62,000 nucleotides of DNA from Glandiceps talaboti (Eukaryota > Hemichordata > Enteropneusta > Spengelidae), in the NCBI RefSeq assembly GCF_964340395.1, contig NC_135553.1, positions 23,889,449 to 23,951,448 on the forward strand, written 5' to 3'. Below, in pieces: positions 23,523 through 39,968 of the stretch (its first letter is position 1; each line of letters starts with the position of its first letter). The notes beneath the pieces were generated by a model. It worked only from the letters and a program-made list of their open reading frames with translations. It made no database searches and was not told the origin of the DNA. A program made the position numbers and the translations under genes.

Positions 23523-25061
23523 TTTACATGTAGGATTATTAGTGCGGTCGAAGTTTTTAAGGGTCATCATAGCGCCAGCTATAGTCTCGTCCCGAAAATT
23601 TGTAAAGTTGGTTTCATTTCGAGTACGCCTTGATAAAATTTGAGCAAAAATATGTGTATATGATGATCTGATCTGATGCACTCATAGTATGTTTATGCCT
23701 CCCGAGGCATTGAAGTTGTCAGCCTTGCCGATTTTGCCGGTTTGTCAAAATTATAACCGTAGCTTCCCGGGCAAGGGGCGGTACCAGTGCCAGCTTTGGT
23801 AGGGGTGTGTCACGACCAGGCCCCAGTTTAGACCCACTTTGACCAAAATTCAATACCCTGGCCATTTTCGACCATTATGTACAGTTTTTTTTTAAAAGAT
23901 GAAGGTTTAGACCTGAATACATTTTCCTTACGAGGCAACATTTTGGGGGAGTTAAGATTTGGAAAAGGACAATGAACCACATTTTAGACTGAGCAAAATC
24001 GAAAATAATGCAAAATTGACCCTGTTTTAGACTCTTCAACTCAGAAAAAACAGACCCCATTTTAGACCAAATGGCCTAGGGCTAGATAACGGGCGGCACA
24101 AATACGTATACTCAAATGGGGGGGGGGGGGGGGGGGGGGTAAGCTTACTATAATTGTTTTTCTTTTATAATTTGTTCCTATAAGTTCAAACGTCCACTAG
24201 ATCTTAAAATCATCGATAAAAACTAGCACAATAAGTCATGGGATACTTCGCCACTGGTATTTCACACTTCATTTGTCCAATTTCAACTCGGGGAAAACAC
24301 CGGTGAATATGATAACATATCAAGAACTGGGCTGAACTCAAACTAGGTATTAGGATAAAACTGATAAACTATCCGATTACGTAATTTTTTATACGTATCA
24401 ACGTATGTACAGGAACTCACTATTATTACATTATACTAAAATAGTAAGGGGTAAACCATTTGATTTCAGGGGGGCTGGGGGATTTGGAAAGCAGTACATG
24501 GTAGGATAGACCATGGATACATCCATGGATAGACTTAGTACTTGTCGCCTGGCTAGTCCTTACACTAAATATTCTTAATTACTATGAAGTACAGGCAGTT
24601 ACAGCAAGTCTATGACCATGGATAGACGGTTTCAGTTCATGTCCCCAACAGGGATGGACTTTGTCGAGTAACCTTGTTGAGAAGACCATGAAAACTGTCT
24701 CATGATTGCTTTGATTTATTTTGAACTTGTTTGATATATAGGCAAGTGTGAAGTTAGTTGTTGACATAATGAAAATGACAACTTTTATATGATATCAAAA
24801 GAGAGTTACTTCAGGTTATACTTTTCAATATCTCAAAAAATAATATCACTCTCAAAAATTACATTCCCATAAGACTATGGACTTGAAAGTACTTAGCATT
24901 GGTCAATTCTTGCCTTTCATCACAACTACTACCTCCCCGATTCCCAGCATCAATGTTGAAATAAATTGTTATCTTCAAATGAAAATTCATCAGTGTGTTG
25001 GTAAACCAGTGAAACAGGTAATAATTTCCAACTTTGTGTTTTGATCAAATGTGTGATATAA

Positions 25062-25412
25062 AGTGGCCATATACATGTAGATGAGCATTCGGTATTTATT
25101 TTGGATTTTTAATTTATAAAACAATTTTATTATGACTTTCTACTTCAAAAACACACTTGAAACAACATTGACTAAGTCTTTGTTTGTTAGTCATTGCAAA
25201 AAACTCAACAACAAAAAAATGTGTAAGAAGTTTGTTATTGTACGTAGAATAACAAGATTTTACACATTTATTAATCTTTTGCCATTTTAAATATAGATAA
25301 GGACTTGGTACATGTTGTTTTACATCGATTTTCAAGTAGGAAGCTATATTGAAATTGTTTTATAATTTAAAAATTCCAAAATAAATACTAATCCTCATCC
25401 ATGTGGCGACTT
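25062..25412. mobile_element. Inverted-repeat MITE, copy 2 of 3 (uninterrupted)
   Basis: Left GGTATTTATTTTGGATTTTT then AATTTATAAAACAATTTTA. Right TTGTTTTATAATTTAAAAAT then CCAAAATAAATACTAATCC. These terminal inverted repeats of about 60 bp enclose about 230 bp without an open frame. Confidence 0.75.
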
Positions 25413-26518
25413 ATCTTATTTACTTTGAAAATAATGCATTTTACATTAACCTTGCATATATACTTGTTTATGTATTCTATTGTAATACAAGTACATCAAA
25501 ACAAAGAACGTTTGTAAATCCCACAGAGAAGAAAACTTGGGCCGATATGATGAACAACCTGTACCCAAGTCTAAATTTCTTGGAGACATATCCTAATATA
25601 TGCCACTTTCAAATACTACATACCATGTGATACACATGCAAGAAACAGATTGATTTTAACATTGGACTACAAACATCAATGTCAGGGTCAAACTAATAAT
25701 ACCAGGAGCATCATTATATCTGATATTATCTCCATGTATTCTAGCTCACGAGCTATAGTACAAATTGTTGATTTAAACAATGCATGGGCACTATTCAGTT
25801 AAAAGTTGTATTACCACTAACAAAACATTACTACCATAATATGTTCCATATTCTATGTAACCTTTTCACAAGATTTTAAACAAACTGGCCGTCCTCTAAT
25901 ATTGCCATATGCCAAAAATAGCTCAAATTTGATCTTTAAGGTCAAGGTCAATGTGTAATGATACCATTTGGTATACTATATCTGATAACATGGGGTAGAC
26001 ATTTGAGCCACGTCTCAATGTATTATGGTTCCTTAGCATTTCTGTAAATAGTTGATTTTTTTAATGACAAATTTGGCCACCTTCCTCCAAATTTAAAATT
26101 TTGCAAAACTATGCCCAGTCAGTATGGTATGTCACCTTTGTACCAAATTTGAATGAATCTGGTTTGTGAAACTGAAGATGCTGCAGCTGCAATGCGATGC
26201 ACACATAGATTGTACCCAATATAGTACCCTCCTTTGGGCTTTGCCCATTGTGGGATAACTAAATTGCTAAATCTCTTGTCACAAGTGTGGCAAAACTCCA
26301 GTACTATAAATCTCCTTTCAGTATAAAGCGTTCTTGAGTGATTTAATCACAGTAAAAAATAGATAATATGATAGTGACACACCAGGTCATGTAAGACAGA
26401 CAATTGACTCCTCAAATTTGTGATCACAGAATTGGCCAGTGTTATGTCATACTTGCACAGACCTTGTAGAAAGTTCAATGTGGAAGTCCATTGTCATTCA
26501 ATACGATTATTAGCAAGC

Positions 26519-26524
26519 TTTATT
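26519..26524 (-). terminator. Candidate polyadenylation signal of copy C
   Basis: AATAAA on the minus strand, 80 bp past the copy C stop codon. This is the first canonical signal downstream. Confidence 0.5.
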
Positions 26525-26603
26525 TTCTTGATAAATTTGAAAACGTTCACAAAAAAGATTCGTCTGATATAGCATTGCTTTTACGATGTATGTCTTTCTA
26601 GGA

Positions 26604-29600
26604 TTACTTTTTCTTCATTCTCTCAAGAGTTTCACCCAATGCTTTCTGGAAATCATCACGGACTACATTATCTGCGAACAAAGTAGCACATATATCTTCC
26701 TGGCTTGTGAATGCATCTAAAGTGTCTTTCCTTAGCCTTTCTTTTGTCAGTCTTCTTGAAAAGTCTAGAAGATGAAAAAAAAAATTAACTGCAAAGAAAA
26801 AAACTTTTAAACAAGATATCACAAGCGGTTTGATGGATATTTCTAAAAACATTATGTATGAATTGAGGTTCTACCCTTAATGATGAGCAGATGTCATGAG
26901 ATCTTACAATTTCACACTGCAATATTTAGGTCATTATTGGGCGAGTGCCAATAACATCATCATTATAAATTACCGTATATTGTAATCTTTAAGGGTTGCC
27001 ATATTTAGGTCATTCTTGGATGAGTGCCAATAACATCATTGTATAAATTACCATATATTGTTAATACTTAAGGGCTGCCATATTTAGGTCATTCTTGGAT
27101 GAGTGCCAATAACATCATCACACAAATTACCAAATATGGTAATCTATAGGCTACTAACCTGGAACTTTAAGACACTGGTTCACAAGGTTTACACTTTTTA
27201 GCATAAGTTCATCTGGTGGAACAACCTGGTCAATCATGCCAATATTTAATGCTTCTTGTGGTTTAAAAAGTCTTCCTGTTAAGATAACCCTCTCGGCAGT
27301 CAGGGGTCCAAGGATATAAGTCAGGAAGGAACAAATCCAGCTTGGTAATGCAAGATTCTATGAGATACAGACATGTTGGTTGTTATTCTTTTGATTTGTA
27401 ACACAGAGAACCATAATATATTTAAATAGTCCACCACAGTCTCTGTTATGTCATAAGCTACACTAAATGAAGGTTTTTTGTAAGAGTGAGTGCTTTTAAT
27501 TTCAGGAATTTGACAGAACCACATTTGTATAGGGGTATTTGCATGAGCTCTTGCGATGTTCTCCATGACCATACTTTATGACAATATAGGATCTGAACTC
27601 AGTAAACAGGTTTATATGATTGCAACTTCAAATAATTAGAATAACATTTGTTGATAAACAATCAAATTACTTTGTGTGTCATGTCTGCGTGTTGAAAACA
27701 TGACTGTTGCCTTCCCAGGGTTGCCTTTGTCACGACAAACTGTTGATGATTACTGGAGGAAGTGATGAACAGTAAAAGGGGGGAGGGGGTATATGATGTC
27801 TGGGACAATTTCTTCACCACACACCATCTAGTGGTGAACAGTAATCATTGTTAGTTTGTCCTAAGGAAGGCAACAGTCACATTGGCAAAACATAGACATG
27901 AAAAAAGTAACTTGGTTGTGTATCAACACCACTAGTCTAAATATAGGATGAGAAGTTTAATACTATCATATGTATTAAAACAGTATAAGTTTAATATATA
28001 TACCAGTGATATAGCTAAGAGCCGATAGTCGGCAAAAATAACTGCCTACTCCACAATTTTTGCCAGCTGCTCAGGAATTTGTTTTTGAAATTCTCTGTTT
28101 CAACCACTATATATCCATTTTTGGGCATGTTCATTGGTCTCCATCATAGGTTTTACAACCTACTTTTCCAGTTTTACCTGCTACCTTTAAAATTAGATGT
28201 AGTATACATGTGGAATACAACTCTTAAAAAGAAGCAAATATTATGAGAAAATCTTTGGCATTTCTTTGATGACAATACTTACCAAAGGCACCTCATTTAA
28301 ACCAATATTACAGTTTTCCTCTGCCATGATTCTATATTCACATCCAAGGGTTAGAACACAACCTCCAGCTGGTGCATGGCCCTGCAAAATTATCAACATT
28401 TTCAGTGTGGAAATATTGGACGACAATAACAGATTGGGACGACATGGAGGATGAGTTCAATGTAAGAGAGGAGTAATACAGCCATGGTCAATCATGACAT
28501 CCTTGAATTTGTTGCATCTGCATAGAAATCACTTCTGTGGTTCATTTTAAAGTAACTATTCATTATTTTTCATTTCAAAAATTGCAAACAAAAGAAAAAA
28601 AGTCAAGAAAAGTATGTGTAATTAGTCCTTGTGATAAGAGTACAGTTGTGTACATATCTGTGTGTTGGCTGTGTATATCATATATGGCAAATAACATTAT
28701 TAACTATATGTCATCTCTTTCACTTAGTGCAGTGTTCTAAATAATTTTGATATGTTAGTAGTTACAAACACGCTGGAATATATGATAGTAACAGAACGGC
28801 TAACCGGCTAAGTTTTCAGAGGCTGGTTCATAACCTGTACCGCCACCTTTTATAAGTATAATGCATAATAGTCTTTTTTTTGTGTGTTTTGTTTGTTTAT
28901 ATTTTAATGTTCACTTTCTTTTCTTAAACTAATTACAAACAGAAAAGCGGAAAACACAAGAAGAAAAAACACTACATTACTGTACACTATTCCTATGCAC
29001 AATAATGAAGTGATTACTTATAGATTCAAATGAAAATTCATTTGTGTTGGTAATAGTATCAAATTACACTTTTGTTCCAAACACAAACTTGAAAAATGAA
29101 CCTGCACTTTCTGACTGAACACATCATTTTGTCAACAGATTGACCCACTATTCAGAACATGTTGACACCGCCTTATTAAGTCCGCAGTCAGAAATTTCAG
29201 GTACAATTTTCAGTTTGTGCTTGGATATTATTGCTATTCAATACTACTTATAAATCGATTTGATTTTAACATCTCCAACATCATGTAAATGCAAAAACTT
29301 TTCACTGCAATAATTAACACAGTATGTATCATGTGTATCACATTTGAAACTCATTAAACTGCATGAAAGGGCCTCGTTTCCAGTTCCGTATACATGATGG
29401 TCACACAACAGAATTTCAGCAAAGCTGGAATCCCTGCAATTCTATTGTGTTACCGTCATGTATACAGAACTGGAAATGCAACCCTTTCATGCACTTGCAG
29501 TGTAAAAAGGATTTGTACAAATGTTACAGTATTTTCTTAAATTAGCTCCTAACTGTACGAATGTTACAGTATTCTCTTAAATTAGCTCCTAACTGTACGA

Positions 29601-31506
29601 ATGTTACAGTATTCTCTTAAATTAGCTCCTAACTGTAGATTTTTCACACACAGATTGAAAACTTTACAAAACAGTCTATGCATGGAGTATAAAGATAATT
29701 TTATGCATATCAAACCATCTGTACTCACATTTATAGCTGCTAATGTGAGTAACCTCGAGTTGAAAACTGTTTTACATAGCTTCTGAAATTCAGCAAAATA
29801 TTCTTTGATGTCCTGGTGAGAGGCTTGATACATGTACGATAAATCCAAACCGGCAGAAAATACCTTTGGACAATCCTGAAATTCAAAGTATTATGGAAAA
29901 TGTGACGACAATTAAGTTGATTGTACTAACAAATTATGACTTGGAAACCTGGGCAAAGAATTAAAGGTACATAGTTGTATGGGATAATACACACTGTTAT
30001 ACAAAAAATGTAAGGACACCTTATCTCTTTGTTTTGACAGATTGTGGTAACTATGATGTCACTTCCTGCAAGGTTTCCCTACAAACCCTTGCAAGAAATC
30101 TGCAAAATGGCAGAACACATGTAAGTGCAGTAGGGCAACTTTACAAGATTTCAAAGTTGATTAAGTTACCAAGGTGCTATGTATCACCTACAGTCATACA
30201 AAAGTTGATAGCAATAATCAATATAAGTATTCCGAAGGCACAAATAAGTCTGATTGGACTTTCCTTTACACTTATTCATTGGACAATTCCTGCCAACAGT
30301 ATACAGTATTACAGTAATATGTTTTTTTACCAACCAACCAACCAACCAACCAACCAAACACCCACCCCCACCCCAACCCCAACCCCACTCAACACATCAT
30401 TCATGACATTATATTAAAAATGAATATTTCTAGACTATGGGTTTATAAAACATAAAATATTTTTACTCAGAAAATTACTGAGAATAACTCCAATTTGTAG
30501 AACCCTTCTGATGATTCTGACAACACAAAATTTGGGATTATTGTCAATAAATTTCTGGATTTGTGGGTAGCAATAGTTGACACCATATGACTTGTAAATA
30601 TTGTATATCTACCTACAGAGGCTATTATAAGACCTCGACAGCTTTCATCGGCTTCAATATCTTTGATACTATTTGTCACAACATTAATAAACTCATTGTC
30701 AATTATATTAACAGGTCTGTTAATCATCTTCAATACCACGATCTCTGAAATAAATAACAATAAATATGATGTTACTGCATCAACAATAAATTGGATTTGA
30801 ATGGTGTATATTGAAAATTCAAAATTTTAATCCAAAATAGCATATTTCGTAAAAAGTACAGTGCATTCAGATGGGTTATGTACATGTAGTCTCACTCCCA
30901 GACTCATGACTATTGTCCCTAAGCTTTGTATGCCGAGCAGCTCAGCCACAAGAAGAGAGGGACTTGTCCTGACTAAGCCACTCAGCATACATAAAAAGAT
31001 TAGGGACGATAGTCACGGGTCAGCGAGACTAGTGTACATGGTGCATGGTACAATTGCAGTATTGTACTGCCACTGCAGTGCAAATACCACCAGTAGTATG
31101 CACTGCACACTGATGCAAGTAATCACTGATACATTATGTAACAAGAAAAACATGCCAATGCCACTGCAGCACAACACAGACAGACAGACAGACAGACACA
31201 CACACACACAGTTAAGACAGACAGATACAGTCAAATACACACTTTACTCTTCCAAAAGCACAACTGAACTCTGTTGTTCAGTTGTGCTAAAAATCTATTG
31301 ATTACATCTTTTTTTAGCTTTGACTTTTGCCCACGTGTTAGTCCATGATGTTGGCTCTCTAGTGAAATCTACATGAAACAGTGTTCAATGGACCCCAGTC
31401 ATTATAGTGTGCTTGATACGATGATATAAGGAGATTCTGAAATTCCACAAAGTGGAAGAAAAGTTAAAGTACCTTTTAACATGAAATTATGAAGAATTAT
31501 TGACAA

Positions 31507-31537
<31 letters not shown>

Positions 31538-33099
31538 TTCTGTCCCATACATGTGTATGCATACACCTACCCTGATTTGAAGGATCTCGTTCAATCTCCA
31601 CCATTGATGATGTACTGCTAAGACATCTTTTCTGAATGGAAGTCCTAACATGTTGGAAGCTTTGGAGACCAGTCCTTGACCCTAGTACTCTACTACTGCT
31701 GAACAGTTTGGCTTAGATAATTAAGAAATGGAAAACAAGATTAATATTGATTGGCATATCGTACCTTATACACCTGTTGTGGAAGTTGTGATTGTACTCT
31801 ACACATGTACATTGCCAAAAATAGCCAAGTCACTTTTTATAGGAATCATGTATAATAGGCATTAGTTAAAGCCAGGAAATTAATGACTGTTCATTTTGCA
31901 CATTTTTGTTCACTGTCAAAGTGACCTCCTGATAATCTTACTTTTTCATTTCATTATTTCACCAGTGTCAAAATTTACTGTAAAACTGTTGTGAATCAAC
32001 TGAATCTGGCAGATCTCTATCTCCACAATGTAATTACTAAATATCTATTTAATTATTTCATTTTTACTAAATCTGAAACATTACACACAGTACAATGAAT
32101 ATCAACTATACCATTTCTTTAATTACTGTATATCTAAATCTGTCCTTATAGTTATCTTTCCTAGTTATGTAGATAGAGACTCTAACATCCAAAGGTCAAC
32201 ACAGGTCACTGACGATATAGTTCACTACTTATTGGGATCACGTGTATGCAGCAGTTAAAGCCAAGAAAATGACTTTTTTCTTCTTCTTCTTCTTGGACGT
32301 GTACTCACATTTTTTGTCCACTGTCAAAATGATCACCATGGTAACCTTTAATTTTATTATCATTTCATTTTTACTTATTCAAAGACATTACACAAATTAC
32401 AAGGAATATCAACAATACCACTGCTTTTATCTAATCTGTCCTTGTTGTTCTTCTCTAGTTAAAATGTCGATAGACTCCAACATCCAAAGGTCAACACAGG
32501 TCACTAACTAGCTGCAATAATTGTAGCGTCTTGTTGCGGTTTTGTGGGTTTTTTCGTCTGTTTTGGTGACTTTTTAAGTTTTTGTGTTTAACCCGCGGGT
32601 TAAACACAAAAACTTAAAAAGTCACCAAAACAGACGAAAAAACCCACAAAACCGCAACAAGACGCTACAATTATTGCAGCTAGTCACTAACGAAATAGGT
32701 CGTCTACGTATTCAAGTGCCAATCAATCAATCTATCTTGGATATGAGTACTATAGTAAACGTCCGTTGATGAATATTTACCGTAATACTGGTCTGTGGTT
32801 ATTTACGGCCCTTGGTTTTCACTTAGTAAATCAGCATCGGTAAACATATTTTTATGCACCAGATACATGTAGCAGACAGGAGATCAACGTGACCATGACC
32901 ATTCATCAGTGGCGACCGCTGAGGTAAAGTACATGGGTGGCAATCTAAATTTTAACTACTCATTGACACCCCACCTATTCCTTGCACTCTCTAGCTGTTG
33001 TTTCATTCACTTTTTGTGTTGTTGTCAGCTTTAAACGACGCTAAATTTCAAAAAAGAGATCTTTTGTAAGGTACACTCACCTAGAGCTGACACAGCCAT
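26604..33099 (-). CDS. ECI1: Mitochondrial enoyl-CoA delta-isomerase 1-like, copy C
   Basis: Minus-strand exons 33081-33099 (ATG), 31571-31711, 30617-30744, 29729-29875, 28283-28381, 27159-27357 and 26604-26764 (TAA) join to 297 codons plus stop. Exons 3-6 have exactly the lengths of copies A and B (128, 147, 99, 199 nt). Motifs are FSAGLDL (first oxyanion strand), HAPAGGC (second oxyanion Gly) and GLNEVPL with catalytic Glu near residue 175. The C-terminus is LGETLERMKKK. The N-terminus MAVSALAKLFSSSRVLGSR is Ser/Arg-rich and free of acids, a good mitochondrial presequence. It is clearly older than the A/B split: the mature protein differs at many positions and the N-terminus is unrelated in sequence. 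It may be the ancestral-function copy. It lies head-to-head with DCTN5, 1.24 kb apart. Confidence 0.92.
26916..27150. repeat. 79-bp tandem repeat, three copies, in copy C intron 6
   Basis: ATATTTAGGTCATT starts units at 26922, 27001 and 27080. Each continues with GAGTGCCAATAACATCAT. The array ends a few bases from the exon 6 splice donor at 27158. Confidence 0.95.
27702..27878. mobile_element. Inverted-repeat element in copy C intron 5
   Basis: GACTGTTGCCTTCC then GACAAACTGTTGATGATTACT faces AGTAATCATTGTTAGTTTGTC then GGAAGGCAACAGTC. The imperfect arms of about 45 bp enclose about 90 bp. No frame inside. Confidence 0.6.
29361..29492. mobile_element. 132-bp near-palindromic hairpin element
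   Basis: GCATGAAAGGG, TTTCCAGTTC and GTATACATGA are mirrored by TCATGTATAC, GAACTGGAAA and CCCTTTCATGC. Arms of about 58 bp with a few mismatches and almost no loop. Lies in copy C intron 4, the intron next to exon 4. Confidence 0.75.
29515..29637. repeat. 40-bp tandem repeat, three copies
   Basis: ATTAGCTCCTAACTGTACGA then ATGTTACAGTATTCTCTTAA repeats exactly with a 40-bp period. The last copy is cut short at AACTGTAG. Confidence 0.95.
30887..31031. mobile_element. 145-bp imperfect palindrome in copy C intron 2
   Basis: TAGTCTCACTCCC, GACTATTGTCCCTAA and TATGCCGAGC are mirrored by CAGCATAC, TTAGGGACGATAGTC and GCGAGACTA. Flanks are GTACATG and GTGTACATG. It has no coding capacity. Confidence 0.65.
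31177..31530. repeat. CAGA/CA and (TG)n microsatellites
   Basis: CAGA repeats then CA repeats at 31177-31210, and a TG run at 31506-31530 just 3' of copy C exon 2. Confidence 0.85.
32509..32682. mobile_element. Perfect 87-bp-arm palindrome with 9-bp target duplication
   Basis: The 174 bp from TAGCTGCAATAATTG to its exact reverse complement form a perfect inverted repeat with no loop, centred at CCCGCGGG (32592-32599). It is flanked on both sides by GTCACTAAC (32500-32508 and 32683-32691), a 9-bp target-site duplication as made by Mutator-like transposases. It has no open frame of note. It sits in the first intron of copy C. Confidence 0.9.
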
Positions 33100-34342
33100 T
33101 ATTGGTGTACAATGGCGCCCTCTACAGCACTATTGCAAAACACTTTGTTTTTATATATGGACCAGAGCTAGAGATATCAGTGGACGTGTACTCAAGTGTC
33201 ACATGTCTGTTTACATTTATACATGTAAACATGATAACAAAAAATATAGAAACAATCCAACGCCATATGTACCCTGTATATGTAAACGAGTGACTATTCG
33301 TATGGAGGGACAATGTATTGTAATTTTCGTTATATAGCAACTTTAGTTGATATTGGTATTTAATTACCAATTTGTCGTCACCTATCCGTCACCGTCATGA
33401 TGGAGAGTCATGAATGTTTGTTTCTTTGCTGTTGTTGAATTGTTTGCTTTTTGACTTAATTTGTTTGTGTTTTTATTATCACGGACGAAATAAAGCCTTA
33501 TCTCCTGTAGTATCATCCATTCACTTTAAATCAAACTTGGATGACAAATGTACAGTATATTTGTGATCAGTGATTTAAATAATGATACTTTGTTGTTTTT
33601 CCTGGTGAACTCATCATGAAGTTTAGTTTTGTTATAATCAAAATACTTTATCTGTTCCTTACTTTCCTTGATTTACAAAAAAAAATTAATTAGAGCTTAT
33701 GTATTATAACTATATTTGTCTAATAACTTTGCATGCGTAAGATATATGTAATCGGACTACTCTCACAAATTAGTTGTAGTGGGAACCATATTATTTCTGT
33801 CTTCCAAGTTGTAATGAATTCTCTAGACAAAGTACACCTCCACTTTCTATGATATGACTCAGTGTCTATTCCTGTAACAGACACAGACACAGACTCAGAC
33901 AGACAGACAGACAGACAGACAGACACACACACACATACACACACACACACACACACATGTATATGTGTGTGTGTAAAATTTAAAAAATAATATCATTATT
34001 CGTTTAAAACAGCGCCCTCATTAAACTTACAGTCCTTTGCACACTTTTGTTTTTATATAAATGACTTGTCACCGTTCATTATTCCTCTTTATGTAGAGAG
34101 TAGCACCATCACAATAGCTGAACGAACGGGACACATAACTATGTTTAGCACATGAGGAATAGAAATGGTATGTTACCCCTTTTTACAAAACCCACAGCAA
34201 TATAACCAATTTGATTTCAATAGCGCCCCCTTGTGACATGCCCATATTTTATTAATTGTTTGTTCGTGCAGACTTTACTCATATACATGAAGTGGATGGG
34301 GCGACCTATTCTGTGAAGCAAATATGCGATGATTTTGTCAAA
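33100..34342. promoter_or_regulatory. Head-to-head intergenic region between ECI1-like copy C and DCTN5
   Basis: This 1.24 kb holds both divergent start regions. Similar phrases sit near each end: GGCGCCCTCTACAGC with CTTTGTTTTTATATA at 33113-33155, and AGCGCCCTCATTAAAC with CTTTTGTTTTTATATAA at 34013-34060. A CAGA/CA repeat lies at 33897-33970. Shared or paired promoter elements are possible but not shown. Confidence 0.35.
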
Positions 34343-39662
<5,320 letters not shown>

Positions 39663-39711
39663 GAAGCAGCAACAGGAAACATATGGAGAATATTTTACTA
39701 CTACATTTCAC

Positions 39712-39717
39712 AATAAA
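39712..39717 (+). terminator. DCTN5 polyadenylation signal
   Basis: AATAAA 50 bp after the stop codon. Confidence 0.55.
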
Positions 39718-39845
39718 TCAGTAGGTTTAGTATGGATGTAACATGTTTGCTTGGTAGAAGTCTAGGTAGAATTTGAAAGCACCTCGTATGATTTCGTGAT
39801 TGAGTAGGAGACATGTAGGATTTACAAATGTAGTGTTTACATTCA

Positions 39846-39968
39846 AACGTAGTGTGTAAGGTATGCTGTGACAGGACGCCCTCACACATCTGCCAACCCC
39901 CCTTTCACAGTAGTAGGGTGAGAGGAGGATAGTGAGGGCGGAGTGACACAACATATCTTACAGTCTAA
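39846..39968. mobile_element. GACGCCCTCAC hairpin element, copy 2
   Basis: GTAAGGTATGCTGTGACAGG and GACGCCCTCACACATC are mirrored by GTGAGGGCGG and GACACAACATATCTTAC. Related to 23061-23172. Confidence 0.65.

Larger units (their letters stand above)
23523..26603. other. Spacer between copy B start and copy C end
   Basis: The first 130 bp is the conserved upstream region of copy B. The rest holds a poly-G run (24118-24140), a roughly 350-bp inverted-repeat MITE (25062-25412) and low-identity dispersed-repeat-like sequence at 25.7-26.3 kb. That stretch contains AAGGTCAAGGTCA. A minus-strand AATAAA at 26519-26524 probably ends copy C transcripts. No coding exon seen. Confidence 0.6.

Noticed and set aside
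24118-24140. Long poly-G runs here and at 107-170, 4253-4265, 51598-51610, 55608-55618 and 60478-60548
   Set aside because: Could form quadruplexes, but they are plain homopolymers next to decayed repeats, and homopolymer length is a common sequencing error. No specific role is supported.
25930-25955. AAGGTCAAGGTCA, like a nuclear-receptor (ERR/NR5A) response element near fatty-acid oxidation genes
   Set aside because: Tempting because ERR controls beta-oxidation genes, but it lies 2.4 kb from the nearest start codon in sequence that looks like a degenerate dispersed repeat. One motif is not evidence.
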